Counted from the stretch's first letter, positions 8,299-15,121 are shown. The stretch: DNA of 64,000 nucleotides from Microbacterium oleivorans (GCF_013389665.1 NZ_CP058316.1:1054001-1118000); one strand, 5' to 3'. Notes: generated by a model not told the origin, from the sequence alone. Made by a program: numbers and translations.

Positions 8299-8327
8299 GG
8301 GGCCGACGCGCTCAGCCCGCCGGCCCC
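8299..8327 (-). terminator. Stem-loop between precursor and downstream operon, candidate attenuator
   Basis: GGGGCCG (8299-8305) and CGGCCCC (8321-8327) form a 7-bp GC stem with a 15-nt loop in the 74-nt gap after the precursor stop. No T-run follows. Partial terminators in this position let bacteriocin operons make much more precursor than processing proteins. Confidence 0.45.
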
Positions 8328-8339
8328 GATGAGAGTCGC

Positions 8340-8648
8340 TCAGGCGACGGCGGGCTCGACGGCCCAGTTGAAGACGAGCCACACGATGGTCGCGGTCAGC
8401 GCGGAGGCGACACCGGCACCGGCAACGGCCGCGATGACGGTAAACGCGTTCTTGCCCGCCTTGATGGCAGCGACGAGCTGCGTCGCGGCCGCCGCGCTGA
8501 TTCCGAGCGAACCGGCGATCCACATCGGGCTGAATCCCGTCACGATCAGACCGGTGATCGCAACGGCGAGAGCCACACCGATGGCGGCCAGCTTCACGAC
8601 CGAGGTTGACTGCTGCTCGCGGGCGACGCCCGCCGTGATTGCACTCAT
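8340..8648 (-). CDS. Putative circular bacteriocin precursor (AS-48/uberolysin-like)
   Basis: 102 residues, almost wholly hydrophobic, with few charges. The C-terminal 60 residues, from W43 (WIAGSLGISAAAATQL) to the end, align by eye with mature AS-48 and circularin/uberolysin-type peptides: a start like the AKEFGIPAAVAG of AS-48, a central KAG/EAG turn (AAIKAGKNAF), a Gly/Ala-rich helix (VIAAVAGAGVASAL) and a Trp/Phe-rich end. A leader of about 42 residues precedes it. Such peptides are cut, joined head to tail and inserted into target membranes. ATG 8648 has AAGGAG 9 nt upstream; an upstream GTG at 8666 with GGAGG 6 nt before it is almost as good. The operon downstream supplies the expected helpers. 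Cleavage and cyclisation sites are inferred. Confidence 0.62.
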   Translation of the reverse strand: MSAITAGVAREQQSTSVVKLAAIGVALAVAITGLIVTGFSPMWIAGSLGISAAAATQLVAAIKAGKNAFTVIAAVAGAGVASALTATIVWLVFNWAVEPAVA

Positions 8649-8718
8649 GTAGCGCTTCTCCTTCACTGGCATCCTCCGAGCCCACCCGGTGCGGGATCGG
8701 TCAATGGATGTGACAGCG

Positions 8719-8750
8719 AAGCTAGTTGCGACGTGGCTGGCAGCACGTCG
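8719..8750 (-). promoter_or_regulatory. Putative promoter and operator of the bacteriocin-type operon
   Basis: A perfect inverted repeat, CGACGTG (8729-8735), 8-nt spacer, CACGTCG (8744-8750), lies 4 bp upstream of TAGCTT (8719-8724), a -10 candidate on the minus strand. The palindrome therefore covers the -35 region, where a NarL/LuxR-type activator would contact RNA polymerase. The gene for such a regulator is immediately upstream. Confidence 0.5.
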
Positions 8751-8770
8751 GACTCGAGGCGATACTTTCC

Positions 8771-8793
8771 TGGCCTTTCGGCCACACTTGGCC
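8771..8793 (-). terminator. Two overlapping stem-loops after the response-regulator gene
   Basis: On the minus strand TGGCC-GAAA-GGCCA (8771-8784) is a perfect hairpin with a GNRA tetraloop. An alternative GGCC-AAGTGT-GGCC hairpin (8780-8793) shares its central GGCC, so only one can form at a time. Termination of the regulator transcript is likely; switching is speculative. Confidence 0.4.
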
Positions 8794-8804
8794 GGAGGGT
8801 CGCT

Positions 8805-9464
8805 TCATCGGAAGCTGACAAGCCCGAATCGCGCGGCCGTGATGAGCACCTGAACTCGATCGCGCGCATTCCACTTGAGCATGATGTTGCTCAGGTGCGC
8901 CTTGACCGTGCCTTCGGATACGTGCATCGAGCGGGCGATCTCACCATTCGACTGGCCCGCTGCCAGATACTGAACGGTCTCGGCCTCGCGCGCCGACAGC
9001 TTCTCGGACTCGGTGGGCAGCCGCAACGCGCCGCTCTCCGCCGTCTGAAGGGCACGGATCAGCTGTCCGGTCACCGCAGGTGACAGCGCTCCGGTACCGC
9101 GATACACGGCCCGGATCGCATCCGTGATCTCGTCCGGAGACGAATCCTTCACCAGATAGCCCGCGGCCCCCGCCCGAAGCACCGGAATCACCGCTTCAGC
9201 CGTCGCCATCGTCGTGATGCCGATCACCTTCGTGTCGGGCTTCACCGCCAGGATCGCAATGGTCGCTTCCAACCCTCCGACATGGGGCATGCGCAGATCG
9301 ACGAGGGCCACATCGGCCGCTGATCGGACCACCACGTCGGCCGCCACGTCACCGTCTTCCGCTTCGCCGACGACGTGCATGCCCTCTGCCGCGGCGATGT
9401 AAGCGCCCAACGCTCGCCGGACCAGCGAATCGTCATCGACGATGACCACTCGGATCTCCCCCAC
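8805..9464 (-). CDS. NarL/FixJ-family response regulator next to the bacteriocin-type operon
   Basis: 219 residues. The receiver domain (1-120) has the acidic pocket VDDD (10-12) and phosphoacceptor D56 in ALVDLRMP; TT and K in GYLVKDSSP complete the site. A LuxR-type HTH follows (about 150-210: LSAREAETVQYLAAGQSNGEIARSMHVSEGTVKAHLSNI). GTG 9464 lies 6 nt after TAGCCT (9471-9476), indicating a leaderless mRNA. It has no kinase gene adjacent on its own strand; the best partner is the kinase at 10663. It is placed to act on the palindrome at 8729-8750 in front of the precursor gene. Confidence 0.9.
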   Translation of the reverse strand: MGEIRVVIVDDDSLVRRALGAYIAAAEGMHVVGEAEDGDVAADVVVRSAADVALVDLRMPHVGGLEATIAILAVKPDTKVIGITTMATAEAVIPVLRAGAAGYLVKDSSPDEITDAIRAVYRGTGALSPAVTGQLIRALQTAESGALRLPTESEKLSAREAETVQYLAAGQSNGEIARSMHVSEGTVKAHLSNIMLKWNARDRVQVLITAARFGLVSFR

Positions 9465-9470
9465 ATCGGG

Positions 9471-9476
9471 AGGCTA
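9471..9476 (-). promoter_or_regulatory. -10 box of the response-regulator gene
   Basis: TAGCCT lies 6 nt upstream of GTG 9464 with no ribosome-binding site between them, so transcription should begin at or next to the start codon. Confidence 0.5.
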
Positions 9477-9535
9477 TCGCAACGGCTCGGGCGGACCGAG
9501 GCAACAGGACGAAAGTCGAGGCTCCTCTGGACAGA

Positions 9536-9575
9536 AGTAGATGGTCCGTCGGACTAGCTCGTGTTGCTATCTACT
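9536..9575. promoter_or_regulatory. Inverted repeat before padR, candidate PadR operator
   Basis: AGTAGAT (9536-9542) and ATCTACT (9569-9575) are perfect 7-bp arms separated by 26 nt and end one base before the padR start. AT-rich inverted repeats of this sort are typical of PadR autoregulation. Confidence 0.35.
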
Positions 9576-9576
9576 C

Positions 9577-9951
9577 ATGAACGCAATCGACGACCCGAAC
9601 GCGTCACGTCGCAGTGGATCCTGGAACGGCGAATGGATGCGGGGCCTTCTCCCCCTCCTGGTGATGCGATCACTCCATGAAGGCGCGTCGTACGGCTACG
9701 CCATCAGCGCGAGTCTTGCGCGATGCGGGTTCGGCGGGGTCAAAGGCGGCACGTTGTACCCCCTGCTCACACGTCACGAGTCTGCAGGGCTGGTCACGAC
9801 GGAATGGCGACCCGGTGAGGGTGGCCCCGGCCGCAAGTACTTCGCATTGACTCCTCACGGCCACGCGGAACTCGACCGGCTATCCGGGGATTGGCGGAGC
9901 TTCGCGACGACCGTCGACACATTCATCACTCTCGAAGGGACCGCTCGATGA
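9577..9951 (+). CDS. PadR-family transcriptional regulator
   Basis: 124 residues. A PadR winged-helix domain is clear: GLLPLLVMRSLHEGASYGYAIS (DNA-binding helices), GTLYPLLTRHESAGLVTTEW (the GxLYPxLxRLExxGLV signature) and the beta-wing GPGRKYFALTPHGHAEL. PadR proteins are usually repressors released by a ligand or stress. I chose ATG 9577 because the family begins a few residues before this domain; an upstream ATG at 9541 adds a Cys-rich stretch with no support. No Shine-Dalgarno sequence is evident. It is divergent from the response regulator and overlaps the following gene by 4 nt, the usual PadR/HAAS pair. Confidence 0.9.
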   Translation: MNAIDDPNASRRSGSWNGEWMRGLLPLLVMRSLHEGASYGYAISASLARCGFGGVKGGTLYPLLTRHESAGLVTTEWRPGEGGPGRKYFALTPHGHAELDRLSGDWRSFATTVDTFITLEGTAR

Positions 9952-10457
9952 ACACGAATGAACGCTGGATCGCACTCTTCAGCACCGAGCTCGAGCGTCG
10001 CGACGTGTCGGATGAACGTATCCGCGACGAGGTCGACACCGTGAGAGTCCATCTCCGCGACGGAGACGACGACGCGCAGGATGCCTTCGGAGACCCGGTG
10101 GCATACGCGGCGACGCTCGCGAGCCCGCGTTCTGACGATGTGCCGTCCAGGTCGATCATCCTCGCTCTCTTCGCGGCGATCGCGATGTTCATCGTCTTCG
10201 TGATCGCATCGGTGCGCTGGGTCGACGGCGACGCCTCGGCGTCGCCGTGGTCGATCGTCGGAGGCGTCGGCCTCATGATCGCCGTGGTGACCTTGTCTGT
10301 CTCGCTCACACGGCGGGCTGTCGCCGCGGCGCTGCGAGATGTCCTCGACCAGCGCAGTGACGCGCAATGGTCACGGGCATCCACGCTGCTCCTGCTCGTG
10401 CCGTGGACCTTCATCGGCTTCGCCGGCCTCGTCCTGGCGCTTGCCGCACTGCGCTGA
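9948..10457 (+). CDS. HAAS/DUF1700-like membrane protein, PadR partner
   Basis: 169 residues. The N-terminal 70 residues form a soluble helical domain (WIALFSTELERRDVSDERIRDEV ... AFGDPVAYAATLA) like the HAAS signalling domain that typically follows padR genes. Four membrane helices come after it (about 77-95, 105-125 and two toward the C-terminus). ATG 9948 overlaps the padR stop (ATGA), so the two are co-translated. Proteins of this type are thought to sense membrane conditions and adjust the PadR repressor, but the mechanism is not established. The pair lies between the response regulator and its likely kinase. Confidence 0.75.
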   Translation: MNTNERWIALFSTELERRDVSDERIRDEVDTVRVHLRDGDDDAQDAFGDPVAYAATLASPRSDDVPSRSIILALFAAIAMFIVFVIASVRWVDGDASASPWSIVGGVGLMIAVVTLSVSLTRRAVAAALRDVLDQRSDAQWSRASTLLLLVPWTFIGFAGLVLALAALR

Positions 10458-10493
10458 CCCCATACCCATCCCACAGCGAAGAGAGAACAACGC

Positions 10494-10568
10494 ATGCGCA
10501 TCTTCGGCATCCTGCCCACCGCAAGTCTCTGGACCACGCTCTGCGAAGTGCTCGGACTGTGTAAGTGA
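10494..10568 (+). CDS. 24-residue peptide ORF with a Cys-x5-Cys motif, candidate signal peptide
   Basis: ATG 10494 to TGA 10568 encodes MRIFGILPTASLWTTLCEVL followed by GLCK. A GAAGAGAGA ribosome-binding site lies about 8 nt upstream, and the ORF begins 36 nt after the HAAS-like gene in the same direction. The peptide is hydrophobic with two cysteines at residues 17 and 23, which could form a disulfide or thioether ring. It sits between a membrane regulator and a histidine kinase with a multi-helix sensor, the place where Gram-positive loci carry autoinducing peptides. It was too short for routine ORF calling. No homologue is recognised, and both signal and bacteriocin roles are conjecture. 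Confidence 0.45.
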   Translation: MRIFGILPTASLWTTLCEVLGLCK

Positions 10569-10589
10569 CGTCCGCGCTCCGCGCCTCCC

Positions 10590-10612
10590 GCCGTCGCGGT
10601 CGAGACGACGGC
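10590..10612 (+). terminator. Stem-loop between the peptide ORF and the kinase gene
   Basis: GCCGTCG (10590-10596) and CGACGGC (10606-10612) form a perfect 7-bp stem with a 9-nt loop, 22 nt after the peptide stop. No T-run follows. It could reduce read-through into the kinase gene. Confidence 0.4.
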
Positions 10613-10662
10613 AGATCACACGGGTCCGACCGACACTCGTGAGACCGGTCGACGAGTCGACC

Positions 10663-11829
10663 ATGATGGAACGCATGGCAGAACGCGTACTCCTGCCGGC
10701 GCGGCACGCGCGTGGCGCTCATCCGTCAGCACCGCCCCTGACGGGGATCGAGCGCTGGGCGGTTCTCGCCATCGTGGTCGTCGCTGTCATCACCAGCACC
10801 GTGCTCGCGATCACGAGGGGCGGCGAGAACGCATGGCAAGCCGCGTTCGAAGTCGTCGTCACCGCACTGTTCGCGGGGTTTCTCGTCAGCCCAGCAGTCA
10901 CGATCATCGCCTTCGCCACGTCGATGGGGCTGTCTCTGCTCATCGGTTCCTCGACCGAGATGCTCCTCGCGCTCGCCGTCGCGACCGGCCTCGCCGCGCG
11001 TACGGCCGGAACCCGGCTGCTCGCCGCGTACGTCGGGCTCCTCCTCGTCTCGGTCGCCGCGGCGGTCTTCTCGGCGGCATCCGACCAGTTGTCGATCATC
11101 GTGATCTGTCTGCTGCTTGCGACGGTCTCCGGTGCGACCGGGCTCTTGCTGCGGTTCGCCCGGAACCGCGAGCAGCGCCTTCGCGAGCAGCTCACCCGGC
11201 AGACGATCATCGAGCAGGAGGTGCGTCAGTCCGAACGGCTGCTGATCGCCGACGAGCTCCACGACGTCGTGTCGAGGGATCTGACGATCATCGTGATGCA
11301 GGCCGAGCTCATGTCGCTCGACGCTGAGCCCGGATCGGTGCACGAATCGCAGGCCACCATTCGCGACGCAGCGCGACGGGCGCTGCGCGACCTCCATCGA
11401 CTCGTCGCACGAGTACAAGACGAACGTGCCGACACATCGGCGACGGAACCGCTTCGTACCGCGTTGCGCAGTGCGGCGCAGGACCTCGAGCGAGCTGGGT
11501 TCCCCCTCTCGGCGTCCGTGTCCGATCGCGCCTTCGAGCTTCCCCAGATCATCGATACCACCGTGGCCCGCATGGTCCGTGAGAGCGTCACGAACATCCT
11601 GAAGCACGCGGGCCCGGGGCCGGTCTCCATCTCCGTGGACATCGTCGACGGAACGGTCCGGCTGAGCGTTCGCAGTCGCCTCGGTCGGCGCCGTCCCCTC
11701 ACCCCGCTGCCGTCCAGCGCCTACGGGAGTATCCGGATGCGGGAGAGAGCGATCCTGCTCGGCGGCGGGTTCGACTCCCAGCGCGAGGGGCGCGAGTGGG
11801 TGGTGACGGCCGGCCTGCCGATCGCCTGA
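10663..11829 (+). CDS. Sensor histidine kinase, HisKA_3 type (bacteriocin-locus two-component system)
   Basis: 388 residues. Five or six membrane helices (about 30-165) form the sensor and leave little outside the membrane, as in peptide- or membrane-stress-sensing kinases. A short coiled linker leads to the dimerisation helix with phospho-acceptor H200 in LIADELHDVVSRD (HisKA_3), and a degenerate ATPase domain follows (N box RESVTNILKHAG). The G box is short, with only GSIRMRERA near the end. ATG 10663 is followed by two more in-frame ATGs, so the exact start is uncertain. The NarL-type regulator at 8805 is the likely partner because HisKA_3 kinases pair with that class. Confidence 0.85.
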   Translation: MMERMAERVLLPARHARGAHPSAPPLTGIERWAVLAIVVVAVITSTVLAITRGGENAWQAAFEVVVTALFAGFLVSPAVTIIAFATSMGLSLLIGSSTEMLLALAVATGLAARTAGTRLLAAYVGLLLVSVAAAVFSAASDQLSIIVICLLLATVSGATGLLLRFARNREQRLREQLTRQTIIEQEVRQSERLLIADELHDVVSRDLTIIVMQAELMSLDAEPGSVHESQATIRDAARRALRDLHRLVARVQDERADTSATEPLRTALRSAAQDLERAGFPLSASVSDRAFELPQIIDTTVARMVRESVTNILKHAGPGPVSISVDIVDGTVRLSVRSRLGRRRPLTPLPSSAYGSIRMRERAILLGGGFDSQREGREWVVTAGLPIA

Positions 11830-11859
11830 GGCGAGGCCGCGCCCACCCACTCGGGCCGC

Positions 11860-12747
11860 TCAGCGGGGAGCGACCGGCTGGTCGGGAAGCGGGGGCGGCG
11901 GCGGGTAGTCGCCGTAGCCGGGCTGAGCCGGGGCGGATGCCGGTGCCGGCGATGCGGTCTGCGGGGCGGCGCCGTAACCGGCACCCGGCGCCTGCTGCGG
12001 CAGGTACCCCTGCGGATAGGTCGGACGACCCGTGTAGTAGGCCTGCCAGTCGGGCGACCCATCGCCGAGAACGGGCAGCGGCGTGCGACCGTCGGCATAG
12101 GTCGGCCACGTCGACGCGGCGGGCTTGGGCGGACGCGGCAGCAGCAGCGCGTTCACGAGCGGGACGAGGGCGGTGCCGACCGCGGCGAGGATCGTCAGCG
12201 CGACGACGACTCGCCAGTAGATCGGCAGGAACGAGAACCACTCCCCGCCGACGAGCGGCACGATGAGCATGACGGCGACGATTCCGATGAACGCGATGGT
12301 CACATAGGTGACGATCGAGAGGAACGTCGTGGGGTTGCGCACGTAGGCCTTCGAGAACAGGCGCAGGTGCAGCAGCGCGAGCTGCAGGATCAGCACGATC
12401 AGCAGGAACTTCATGAACCGCTCGTAACCCCAGCCGAACGTCTCGACGGGTGCGGGCAGCCAGATCATCACCGCACCGACGAGCAGTGCGACCACCCACG
12501 TCACCATGCTCGTGAGCGAGAACCACGCGGGGCGACGGCCGGCGAGGTGCGATTCGAGGATCGCGACCCCCGCGAACGCGGCCAGCAGCAGCACCGTCAG
12601 GAACGCGCGTGCGACGATGCCCGTGCCCGATCCGATGAGCACCCACACCACGCAGACGATCGCGGCGGCGATGAGGGCTCCGATCGCCACCCAGATCGCG
12701 GCACGCAGCAGCTTGTTCGATTCCGGTGACGTGATGGGCTGACTCAT
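11860..12747 (-). CDS. Polytopic membrane protein with a Pro/Gln/Tyr-rich tail
   Basis: 295 residues. Six membrane helices fill residues 15-205, and a long cytoplasmic tail (about 205-295) is rich in Pro, Gln, Ala and Tyr (for example PTYPQGYLPQQAPGAGYG), like many actinobacterial DUF-type membrane proteins. ATG 12747 has GGAAGGA 9 nt upstream. It is divergent from the kinase gene at 12865 and convergent with the kinase ending at 11829. No catalytic motif was found; the function is unknown. Confidence 0.78.
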   Translation of the reverse strand: MSQPITSPESNKLLRAAIWVAIGALIAAAIVCVVWVLIGSGTGIVARAFLTVLLLAAFAGVAILESHLAGRRPAWFSLTSMVTWVVALLVGAVMIWLPAPVETFGWGYERFMKFLLIVLILQLALLHLRLFSKAYVRNPTTFLSIVTYVTIAFIGIVAVMLIVPLVGGEWFSFLPIYWRVVVALTILAAVGTALVPLVNALLLPRPPKPAASTWPTYADGRTPLPVLGDGSPDWQAYYTGRPTYPQGYLPQQAPGAGYGAAPQTASPAPASAPAQPGYGDYPPPPPLPDQPVAPR

Positions 12748-12864
12748 CGGCAGTGATCCTTCCGCGGTGGGTGCACCTCATCCTGGCACGCCGGGTTGTC
12801 GCGCGTCCGGCCTTGCTCCCGCCCGAGACGACGCGCGCCGGCCGCGTCCTGAGAGGATGCTGAC

Positions 12865-14139
12865 GTGATTCCCCCTCGAGAACCCGGTGTCGGGTTCGAT
12901 TCCGTGGCCATCAAGACCTTCTTCCGCACCCGCCGCGCGTCGATCGTCTTCGTCGTCATCGTCGCCGCGATGAGCACGCTGCAGGTGCTCTCATCGCCCA
13001 TCACGGCGATGCTCGCGGGACCGGTCGACTGGCCCTTCGCGTTCTCGGTGCCGGTGATCTTCCTGATCCTGACCGTCGCGTGCACCGTGCAGGCCGCCGC
13101 CCTGCTGCTGAGCGATCGCCTGCCGCGAACCGCCGTCTTCGCCACCGTCGTGGTCTATCTCGCGATGCTCATGGGGCTCGACATCCCCAACTGGCTCACC
13201 GGCACCTATCTGGTCGTCGCCCTGGGGCAGTTCCTGCTGGCATCGCGCCTGCCGGTGGCCTCCGCCGTGGGCTGCCTCCTGGGACTGATCCTGCTCGAGA
13301 TGGGCGGCCTCTTCGTCTGGGGCGTTTTCTACACCGGGGACGCGGGTTTGGCCCTGTCGTTCATGGCGAACCAATTCCTCGGGTTCACCGCGCCCGTGCT
13401 CGGCGCGACCGCCCTCGGCATCTGGTGGAACGTCCAGGTGCGCCGCGTCGAGTTCGCTCGCGAGCAGGCCCTGCTCGCACGACGCGACCACGATGCGCGG
13501 GTGGCCGAAGCCCGCGAGCGGGAGCGTGCGCGCATCGCGCAGGAGCTTCACGACGTCGCCGGCCAGCACCTCGCCGGCCTCGTGACCCTGGCGGATGCGG
13601 CGATCTCGCTCGCGCCGGCGCGTCCGGACGAAGCAATCCGGCTGGTGGGAGAAGTGCGCAACGAGGGCCGGTTCGCCGCCGCGAGCCTCGCCGGGGCGCT
13701 CACCGACCTGCACGCCGACTCCGCGGAGCCGGCCGAGACCACGCGCGACCTGCGGCGCAGCAACGAACTGGTCGAGTACTGGACGCAGCGGGGCATGCAC
13801 ATCGCGTTCACGCGGTCGGGCGCCGTCGCGGATCTGCCTGCCGTGGTCACGACGACGGCGTACCGCGGCCTCCAAGAGGCACTCACCAACGCCGCGAAGC
13901 ACGCCCCGGGCGCTCCCGTCGAGGCGAGTGTGACCGTGACCGCGGACCGGCTCGACGTGCGGGTCTGCAACAGCGCACGACACGAGGAATCGGCGCCGCT
14001 CCCCGGCCTCGACCTGGGTTGGGGGCTCCGCGGAATGCGTGAACGCGTCGAGCTGCTTCGCGGCACACTGTTCGCGGGGCCGACCGCCACCGGCGGGTGG
14101 GAAGTGCGGATCGCGATTCCGATCGACCCCCTTCCGTGA
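12865..14139 (+). CDS. Sensor histidine kinase, HisKA_3 type
   Basis: 424 residues. After a short N-terminal tail, six membrane helices (about 20-185) form a sensor of the type common in actinobacterial NarL systems. H229 in IAQELHDVAGQHLAGL is the phospho-acceptor, and the ATPase domain carries the N box (QEALTNAAKHAPG) and a G box (LGWGLRGMRERVELL). GTG 12865 has AGAGGA about 8 nt upstream. The gene ends 13 nt before its response regulator, so the two are one operon. The stimulus is unknown. Confidence 0.92.
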   Translation: MIPPREPGVGFDSVAIKTFFRTRRASIVFVVIVAAMSTLQVLSSPITAMLAGPVDWPFAFSVPVIFLILTVACTVQAAALLLSDRLPRTAVFATVVVYLAMLMGLDIPNWLTGTYLVVALGQFLLASRLPVASAVGCLLGLILLEMGGLFVWGVFYTGDAGLALSFMANQFLGFTAPVLGATALGIWWNVQVRRVEFAREQALLARRDHDARVAEARERERARIAQELHDVAGQHLAGLVTLADAAISLAPARPDEAIRLVGEVRNEGRFAAASLAGALTDLHADSAEPAETTRDLRRSNELVEYWTQRGMHIAFTRSGAVADLPAVVTTTAYRGLQEALTNAAKHAPGAPVEASVTVTADRLDVRVCNSARHEESAPLPGLDLGWGLRGMRERVELLRGTLFAGPTATGGWEVRIAIPIDPLP

Positions 14140-14152
14140 CAAGGAGAACGGC

Positions 14153-14821
14153 ATGAATCGTCCGACAGAGCGCATCCGCGTGCTCATCGCCGACGACAAT
14201 CGCACGGTCCGGCGCGGCCTCCGACTCCAGCTCGAAGGGGCTCCCGGCATCCACGTCGTGGGCGAGGTGTCCAACGGCATCGACGCAGTGCATGTCGCGC
14301 GCGCCGAACGCGTGCAGGTCGTTCTCATGGACATCCAGATGCCGCAGATGTCGGGGTTGGCCGCGACCCGCCTGCTCGCGCGTCCCGACGACGACTCCAC
14401 CCCCGTCGCCGTCATCGTCATGACGAGCTTCGCCGTCGACGGCTATGTCAGCGAGGCCCTCGATTCCGGGGCCGTGGGGTACCTCCTCAAGAGCCACGAC
14501 TCCGACCAGCTCGTCGGCGCGATCTACGCCGCGTCCCGCGGGGAGGCGCTCGTGTCGTCGCGCGTGACGGCGCCGCTGATCCGGGAGTTCGTCCGGCGAG
14601 GCTCAGCCACCGAGGACGTGGAGGCCGGCACCGTGCTCACGGCGGCCGAGCGTCGGGTCATCTCCGCTCTTTCGCGCGGGGTCACCAGCAACGAGGCGAT
14701 CGCCGAATCGCTGCAGGTGTCGGTGCACACCGTGCGGTCGCAGCTGCACTCGGCGCTTCGGAAGCTCGGCCTCGCCGACCGCACACAGCTCGCCCTGTGG
14801 GGAGCCCGCAACCGCGTGTGA
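14153..14821 (+). CDS. NarL/FixJ-family response regulator
   Basis: 222 residues. The receiver domain has DD pocket residues in IADDNRTVRRG and phosphoacceptor D60 in VLMDIQMPQMSG; K in GYLLKSHDSD completes the site. The LuxR HTH is at about 158-215 (LTAAERRVISALSRGVTSNEAIAESLQVSVHTVRSQLHSALRKL). AAGGAG lies 6 nt before ATG 14153. It is the cognate regulator of the kinase directly upstream and the last gene of that operon; no DNA target is evident nearby. Confidence 0.93.
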   Translation: MNRPTERIRVLIADDNRTVRRGLRLQLEGAPGIHVVGEVSNGIDAVHVARAERVQVVLMDIQMPQMSGLAATRLLARPDDDSTPVAVIVMTSFAVDGYVSEALDSGAVGYLLKSHDSDQLVGAIYAASRGEALVSSRVTAPLIREFVRRGSATEDVEAGTVLTAAERRVISALSRGVTSNEAIAESLQVSVHTVRSQLHSALRKLGLADRTQLALWGARNRV

Positions 14822-14910
14822 ACTGGCCCGCTTCATCCATCCGGATGAAAACCGACGACGGATGCCGGCACCCGTCGGCCGTGGGCGCGGACCGACGCCC
14901 GAAACGACGA

Positions 14911-14933
14911 AGGCCCCCGAATGTCGGGGGCCT
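14911..14933 (-). terminator. Strong hairpin terminator of tRNA-Tyr
   Basis: AGGCCCCCGA (14911-14920), loop ATG, TCGGGGGCCT (14924-14933) is a perfect 10-bp GC-rich hairpin just 3' of tRNA-Tyr. TTCGTCGTTTC follows on the minus strand. It may also stop the response-regulator transcript from the other side. Confidence 0.75.
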
Positions 14934-14945
14934 GTCTCGTGATGG

Positions 14946-15027
14946 TGGCGAGTGAGGGATTCGAACCCCCGAATGCAATGCAGTCTGATTTACAGTCAGA
15001 TCCCTTTGGCCGCTTGGGTAACTCGCC
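14946..15027 (-). tRNA. tRNA-Tyr (GTA anticodon)
   Basis: Cloverleaf on the minus strand with acceptor GGCGAGT/ACTCGCC, anticodon stem CTGA...TCAG with loop CTGTAAA (anticodon GTA), a long class II variable arm, T arm GGGGG-TTCGAAT-CCC(T)C and discriminator A. The 3' CCA is encoded (14943-14945). The 82-nt length matches class II tRNA-Tyr. Confidence 0.95.
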
Positions 15028-15075
15028 AGTGCGCACCCGCCCGGCTTATGCAGTCGACCAGAGGCGCGAGAACCC

Positions 15076-15081
15076 ATATTA
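15076..15081 (-). promoter_or_regulatory. Putative -10 box of tRNA-Tyr
   Basis: TAATAT on the minus strand lies 48 bp before the tRNA and is the only AT-rich hexamer in the gap. No convincing -35 is present 16-18 bp upstream. Confidence 0.4.
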
Positions 15082-15121
15082 CCCCCGGTGAAGGAGTGCT
15101 CCGAACCACGGATGCGGGTCG

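Noticed and set aside
9541..9576. Longer PadR start at ATG 9541
   Set aside because: The extra 12 residues (with CC) do not match the family, and the ATG lies inside the candidate operator arm.
10339..10662. N-terminal extension of the kinase frame to 10339
   Set aside because: It overlaps the HAAS-like gene and the peptide ORF in another frame and is Ser/Arg/Pro-rich, unlike a sensor domain.
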